Of a stretch of DNA of 48,580 nucleotides, positions 44,023 through 48,580 are shown piece after piece. The translations under genes were made by a program, and so were the position numbers. Numbering within the stretch: position 1 is the first letter of the stretch; each line of letters begins with the position of its first letter. A model generated the notes under the pieces. The model did no database searches. It had not been told where the DNA came from and saw only the letters and a program-made list of their open reading frames with translations. Source of the DNA: Chloroflexota bacterium. GTDB taxonomy: Bacteria > Chloroflexota > Dehalococcoidia > Tepidiformales > Tepidiformaceae. The DNA lies in contig JAPOQN010000056.1 in assembly GCA_026710655.1 (NCBI GenBank), positions 1 through 48,580 of the forward strand, given 5' to 3'.

Positions 44023-44079
44023 TTTTCCAAGCCGCCTCCAGCTGGCGGCTCCCGACGGGTCGACGCCGATCCGCATTCA

Positions 44080-44123
44080 CGAGGCCCCGCCCCTGCACCT
44101 ATTTGGAATGGGGCGGGGCCTCG
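44080..44123 (+). terminator. 14-bp perfect hairpin before the helicase gene
   Basis: CGAGGCCCCGCCCC (44080-44093) pairs with GGGGCGGGGCCTCG (44110-44123) around a 16-nt loop. It lies in the 164-bp gap between the methyltransferase and the helicase. Strong structure, but no T-tract. Confidence 0.5.
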
Positions 44124-44186
44124 CTAGTGGGGCGAGCCGCTGGCGCGCGGCTGCCCACCAACCCTACACGAGAAAGGAACGGAACC

Positions 44187-46178
44187 ATGGAACTCAGCGA
44201 GTTCATCGACACCTATCGCGACGCCATCGCCCGGCGGGTGGTGGAGTCCTACCCGCCCCGCTACCGGCCTTCGGAAAACGGGCGCTCCCTGCCTGCCCTG
44301 CTGCGCACGCCCCTGGGGGCGCAGGCGGACGCCATCCGCGGCGCCGCCCTCTCCCTTGAGGAGCAGCGCGGCACGACCGTCGTCGGAGAGATGGGCACGG
44401 GCAAGACCTTCATCGCGGCCTCGGCCGCCCACCTGGCCGGCTTCCGGCGCATCCTCGTCCTCTGCCCGCCCCACCTCACGCGCAAGTGGAAGCGCGAGGT
44501 CGAGGAGACGGTCCCCGACGCCCGCGCCGTCATCGTCGCTTCCATCACCGACCTGGAGCGGCTGCGCCTCTCCCACGGGCCGGGGCCGCTCTTCGCGGTC
44601 ATGTCCCGCGAGCGGGCGAAGCTCTCCTACCGCTGGCTGCCCGCCGTCGTCGAGCGCTGGGCAACGGTGGACGGCAGGCTCGTACGGGACGAGGAAACCC
44701 TGGAGCCGTTCCGGGTACCCTGCTGCCCGGACTGCTTCGAGCCGATCGTCGACAAGGATGGGCTGCCCCTCACCCAGAAGGACCTCGCCCGCCGCAAGCG
44801 CTCCTGCGACGAGTGCGGCTCCGCCCTCTGGAAGGCGGACCCCTCAGGCCCGAAGCGCTACCCCCTCGCCGACTACGTGAAGCACCACCTGCGGGGCTTC
44901 TTCGATCTGCTCATAGGGGACGAGTGCCACGAGTACAAGGGCCGCGGCTCCGCCCAGGGCATCGCCGCCGGCATCCTAGCCGACGCCTGCGGCAAGTCGC
45001 TCTCGCTGAGCGGCACCTTGATGGGCGGGTACTCGAGCACGCTCTTCCACCTGCTCTACCGTTTCTCGCCGGAGATCCGGGGGGAGTTCGGGCGCGCGGA
45101 GGAGAGCCGCTGGATCGAGCGCTACGGCTTCGTCGAGCACACCGTCGGGCGTGACGACGGCGAGTCCCTCGAGGACGGCCGCACGAGCCGCAGGCGGAAA
45201 TACCGCAAGGTCATCCGCGAGCGTCCCGGGCTCGCGCCGGCGGCTCTCTTCCACCTCATCGGGAACTCGATCTTCCTGCGGCTGGCCGACGTGGCCGCGG
45301 GGCTGCCGCCCTACGAGGAGCGCGTGCTCCTCTCCGACATGGACACCGAGGAGGACGGCACCGGCTTCTCCCAGCGGAGCGCCTACGACGAGCTCTTCGG
45401 GACGCTCCGGGCGGCGCTGACGGACCTTCTCGCGAAGGGCTCCAAGCGCCTCCTCGCCACCTACCTGCAGACCCTCCTGGCCTACCCGGACGGCTGCACG
45501 CGCGGCGAGACGGTCTTCGACCCGGGGACCGCAGACATGCTCGTGCAGGTGCCGCCCCTCTCGGAGGAACGGCTCTACCCGAAGGAGCGGGCGCTCGTCG
45601 ACCTCGTCGCCGCCGAGCGGCTGGCGGGCCGCCGGGTGCTCGTCTACGTCACCCACACCGGAACCCGCGACATCACCGGTCGCATGGAGTCCATGCTTGA
45701 GCGCCACGGCTTCAAGGTCGCGGTGATGAAAGCCGACGCGGTCCCGCCCGAGCGCCGCGAGGCGTGGGTGGCGCAGCGGGTCGAGGAGGGCGTCGACGTG
45801 CTCGTCTGCCACCCCCGGCTGGTGCAGACGGGTCTCGACCTCGTCGAGTTCCCGACGCTGATTTGGTACGAAACCGAGATCCCGGTTTTCCAATCAACAC
45901 CAAACGCTGAGCTACTCGTGGGTGGTAGGGCTGTCATCCGGCAACTGACGGCCCCGAGAGTGCCCCCGGGGCATAATCCTCTTGTTCTGAGATTCCAACG
46001 GCCGCGGCCTGCCGAACACCGCCTACGCCGCGATCCGATAGCGCCCCGCCCTCGGGGCGGGCGGGGATTGAAACCGGAACGCCGGGGTGAGCACCATCGT
46101 CGAGCTGTCGTGCGCGAAGTTAGCCATCCGCAGGCAGTACCACCTGATAACAGACGACCCCCAGGTCTTCCGGTGTGA
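44187..46178 (+). pseudogene. SNF2-type helicase lacking its C-terminus
   Basis: The ATG at 44187 follows GAAAGGAAC. Walker A is GEMGTGKT (67-74); a zinc-ribbon-like insertion is CCPDCFEP...CDECGSALWK; the Walker B box is DECH (245-248); motif III is SGTLMGG. The second helicase domain begins with RVLVYVTHTGTRDITGRMES and reaches QTGLDLVEFPTLIWYETE. After about 45880 the expected motif VI (QASRRSWRIGQ) is replaced by unrelated sequence that passes through a CRISPR-type repeat and stops at 46178. Without motif VI the ATPase should be inactive. The missing part is present, as a related but separate fragment, at 2073-2675. Confidence 0.85.
46041..46076 (+). repeat. Solitary CRISPR-type repeat
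   Basis: The 36-nt unit begins AGCGCCCCGCCCTCGGGGCG and ends GGCGGGGATTGAAAC. It has a CGCCCC/GGGGCG-type stem and shares the GGATTGAAAC 3' end with the array at 30020, but its stem sequence differs. No second copy is visible in the window. It sits within the non-homologous tail of the truncated helicase, 44 nt before the stop of the next gene. Confidence 0.7.
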
Positions 46179-48580
46179 TGGGGGCCGGGGCTTCGGGAAG
46201 TGCCACAGGGCGCAGCCGAAAGCGCTCAACTACCTCAAGTACGCGGTTCGCGCAGTCGTGCAGGCTCATCCCGCCCTCACCCCACTCGCGGCGGAGCGCC
46301 GCCAGGGTGCGGAGCACGGGCGCGGCCTGCGGAGCGAGCAGTATGTCCGCAGCGGCGTTGTACTCGGCACCGGCCGGCGCGTCGGGCGCACCCAAGATCT
46401 CGTTGAGCGCCCAGCGCTGGCTGGCCGGTGGCGTCGGAACTGACGCAGGCTCATTGCGTTCCCGGCAGATGTCGGCGGCGGCGACCGCGAACAGGCCTTC
46501 CAGATCGAGGACATCCGGGATCGCGCTAGCATCCTGCCCGGCCGGGTCGACTAGCCGCAGCATCGGCAGGTCGTCACGATGCACGATTTTCCCGGAGGCC
46601 GACACCATGCGCCAGTAGCGGAGGTCGTCCCGCGAACGGCAGGCGAAGAACACCGCGGGCTCCTCCAGCTCGGAGGTCGTGCGTGTGATCGCCGCTCCGA
46701 TACCCCACGGCAGCGCAAGCACACGTTCGGCCTCGCCCTCCCGAACAGCGCGGCGGTAGATCGCGCGGTAGAACTCACCCGCGAAGGCGGCTCCACCAAG
46801 CCCCTCGTCCTCGTCCAGCAGGGTGGCATCGCCCTTGGCAAGGCGGTTTGCGTAGTCGCGCATGCCCTCGTAGATGCGCCTTGCGCTGGCCTCGGTGGCA
46901 AGCACCGGGGTTTCCATGCCCATCGAGGCATTGGCCGCTCGGATCTTCGCCTGCAGTCGGGCCTCAAGGCCCAGAAGTTCATCGAGATCGTCGTCCTCAG
47001 GCAACAGGGTGTACAACAGAGCTGTTTCGTGCGGGCTGCGGAGCCGAATGACCCGGCCATTGCGCTGCACGACTCGCTGCGGGTTCCAGGGCATGTCGTA
47101 CGAGAACACCGCCTGTGCCTGCTGGAGGTTCTGGCCCTCGGAGAGCACGTCCGTACTGAGCAGCACGTCGATCTCGCCATGCGCGCGCACTGCCACGCGG
47201 GGCATAGCCGCCAGGTCCGGACAGAACCGGTCGATGGCTCGCTCGCGCTCAGCCTCGCTGGTACCCGAACCCACGACCGCCGCCCACTCCCGCCCATCCA
47301 GAAGATCGGGGTCGTTCTCGAACGCCTCCCGGAGGTACTCGGCGGTGTCGCGGAACGAGGTGAACACGACGACCTTCCGCGCCTCCGTCGAGGCCATCAC
47401 CTCCCGCAGCGCATCAAGCTTCGGGTCGGGCTGGCCTTCCAGCCGCTCGAGGTGTTCCGCGAGTTCGCCCAGCGCCTCCGCATCCTGCCTGAGGTCCGTC
47501 AGCAGGTCCGACCGGAACCCCTCCGGATCCGCCCAGTCACCGGGGTCTTCCAGCAGGTCCGTCACGGTGGCATCGAGTTCATCGAACGCTTCCGAATCCA
47601 CAGGGATGGGAGCGCTCTCGTCTACCGCTTCCAGGTAGCCAATGCGGGCCAGCGCGTGCTGCCGCATGCGCCGCACCGTCTGCAGGGCCGCGTGCCAGGA
47701 CGACTCGAAGCGTTTGAGCAGCAGCGACTGCATGAGGGCGGCGAGGGCCTCCTGGCGGGCGGCCTCGGAGCTTGTTTCCTCCCTGTAGGAAGCAGGCCGG
47801 TACTGCGCCATCGTGAGCGCGCCGGGCGGGAGGTTCCCGTCTTCGTCGGGAGGCGCGAGCCTGCTCGCAATCGCCTGGGCCATGCCCTGGTAGGCGGCGG
47901 CGAGGTTGTAGCGCCGCTCGCGTAGTTTCGGTTCCGGAAAACGCACCTCGGCACCATCCGCCAGCCGCTCGCCGGCGTAGTGCTCGCGGATGAAAGCGCG
48001 ATCGCGGCGGACCGTCAGCGCGTCCAGCAGAGGGAAGAGCCGCGCCGGTGACGGCTCCGGGGCCTTCTCGTCCGCCGCGCGCGACGCGCCCGCGTCGCGG
48101 AAGAACTGCTGGAGGCTGGGGATGGTCAGCGGAGCGCCCGCGAAGGCGGCGTCATGCCGCCCGAACAGTAGGAAGAGATTGTGGAGATCCCACAGCGTGT
48201 TGTTGACGGGCGTCGCCGTGAGCATCGCGAGCTTCTTGTCTGGGCCGCCCATCAGGCGCGACAACGCCTCGTACCAGGTCGTGTCGCTGTTTCGGTAGGC
48301 GTGCGCCTCGTCGACGACGACCAGCCGGTAACTGTCCATCGGCATGTTCAGCACCCGACGATCGCCGCCCAGTTGCTCCTCCTGCGCGAGCTGCTGGTAG
48401 GAGACCACCCGGGCGGGCAGGTTCGCACGTTCGAGGCGGGGCCTCCACATGCTGTCACGGAGCTGCGCGGAGGCCACCACGAGCACGTGGTGCCCGAGCC
48501 CCTCCACGTGCTCGCGGATGAGATCGACGCCGATCTCCGTCTTGCCCATGCCAACCCCGTCGGCATAGAGCACGCCCCCG
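46120..48580 (-). CDS. SNF2-family helicase, 5' end beyond the window
   Basis: At least 817 aa of a superfamily 2 helicase; the coding frame is still open at the right edge of the window, so the start is missing. Walker A is DGVGMGKTEIG, the Walker B box is DEAH in RLVVVDEAHAYRN, and motif III is MLTATPVNN. The second domain has KVVVFTSFRDTAEYLREAF, STDVLSEGQNLQQAQ and motif VI QRNGRVIRLRS. A long C-terminal region follows (about 560-817). It converges with the truncated helicase from the left and overlaps its last 59 bp. It looks like a defence-island helicase, but its partners lie outside the window. Confidence 0.8.
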   Translation of the reverse strand, partial: GGVLYADGVGMGKTEIGVDLIREHVEGLGHHVLVVASAQLRDSMWRPRLERANLPARVVSYQQLAQEEQLGGDRRVLNMPMDSYRLVVVDEAHAYRNSDTTWYEALSRLMGGPDKKLAMLTATPVNNTLWDLHNLFLLFGRHDAAFAGAPLTIPSLQQFFRDAGASRAADEKAPEPSPARLFPLLDALTVRRDRAFIREHYAGERLADGAEVRFPEPKLRERRYNLAAAYQGMAQAIASRLAPPDEDGNLPPGALTMAQYRPASYREETSSEAARQEALAALMQSLLLKRFESSWHAALQTVRRMRQHALARIGYLEAVDESAPIPVDSEAFDELDATVTDLLEDPGDWADPEGFRSDLLTDLRQDAEALGELAEHLERLEGQPDPKLDALREVMASTEARKVVVFTSFRDTAEYLREAFENDPDLLDGREWAAVVGSGTSEAERERAIDRFCPDLAAMPRVAVRAHGEIDVLLSTDVLSEGQNLQQAQAVFSYDMPWNPQRVVQRNGRVIRLRSPHETALLYTLLPEDDDLDELLGLEARLQAKIRAANASMGMETPVLATEASARRIYEGMRDYANRLAKGDATLLDEDEGLGGAAFAGEFYRAIYRRAVREGEAERVLALPWGIGAAITRTTSELEEPAVFFACRSRDDLRYWRMVSASGKIVHRDDLPMLRLVDPAGQDASAIPDVLDLEGLFAVAAADICRERNEPASVPTPPASQRWALNEILGAPDAPAGAEYNAAADILLAPQAAPVLRTLAALRREWGEGGMSLHDCANRVLEVVERFRLRPVALPEAPAPITPEDLGVVCYQVVLPADG

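Noticed and set aside
42859..44076. 405-aa minus-strand open frame
   Set aside because: Shadow of the DUF6094-like methyltransferase, with no recognisable domain.

Overview
The window is GC-rich accessory DNA, probably from a bacterium of the Chloroflexota. That is an inference from the Pro/Thr-rich protein tails, the mixture of defence and TA genes, and the general look of the proteins; no rRNA, tRNA or housekeeping gene is present, and a GC-rich actinobacterial host cannot be excluded. Almost every recognisable gene concerns defence, mobility, or DNA replication and repair.

Layout. (1) 1-2,675: a large cysteine-repeat lipoprotein and, just after it, the orphan C-terminus of a SNF2-type helicase. 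(2) 2,835-18,148, all on the minus strand: an eight-gene defence operon. In transcription order it encodes a SNF2/DUF3883-type helicase, an Abi/HEPN-like protein, a DUF1156 adenine methyltransferase, an MNT nucleotidyltransferase, a HEPN protein, a Swt1-HEPN/DUF499 ATPase, a large N6-adenine methylase and a PD-(D/E)XK nuclease. It resembles BREX type 3 and DISARM-like loci in its helicase, methylase and ATPase, but no PglZ phosphatase is visible. (3) 18,566-22,745: a RES-domain toxin gene cut in two by an IS1595-family element, complete with 8-bp target duplication and two passenger genes. (4) 23,347-29,492: DinB-like protein, HAD remnant, orphan HigA-like antitoxin, trypsin-like protease, IS5-like remnant and an AbiE toxin-antitoxin pair. 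(5) 29,892-34,677: a decayed CRISPR array, a four-gene operon of small repressors facing a divergent XRE regulator, remnants of ImmA/IrrE and HepT genes, a membrane-anchored HTH protein and an ADP-ribosyltransferase-like (DUF7002-like) protein. (6) 35,847-46,178, plus strand: a plasmid- or phage-like replication and recombination module with primase/TOPRIM, Rad52-type annealing protein, two SSBs, RecB/Cas4-like nuclease, RadC/JAB protein, DUF6094-like methyltransferase and a SNF2 helicase. That helicase has lost its C-terminus and runs into a solitary CRISPR-type repeat. (7) 46,120-48,580, minus strand: another SNF2 helicase, cut by the window end.

The helicase C-terminal remnant at the left end and the helicase N-terminal part at the right end belong to the same family, so the 2-46 kb interval may be a rearranged or permuted element. 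Neighbouring replication genes are separated by near-identical GC-rich hairpins, and one ssb cassette with its leader has been duplicated. The best candidate for an undescribed system is the PglZ-less defence operon. The next is the IS passenger pair with its pseudoknot-capable leader.
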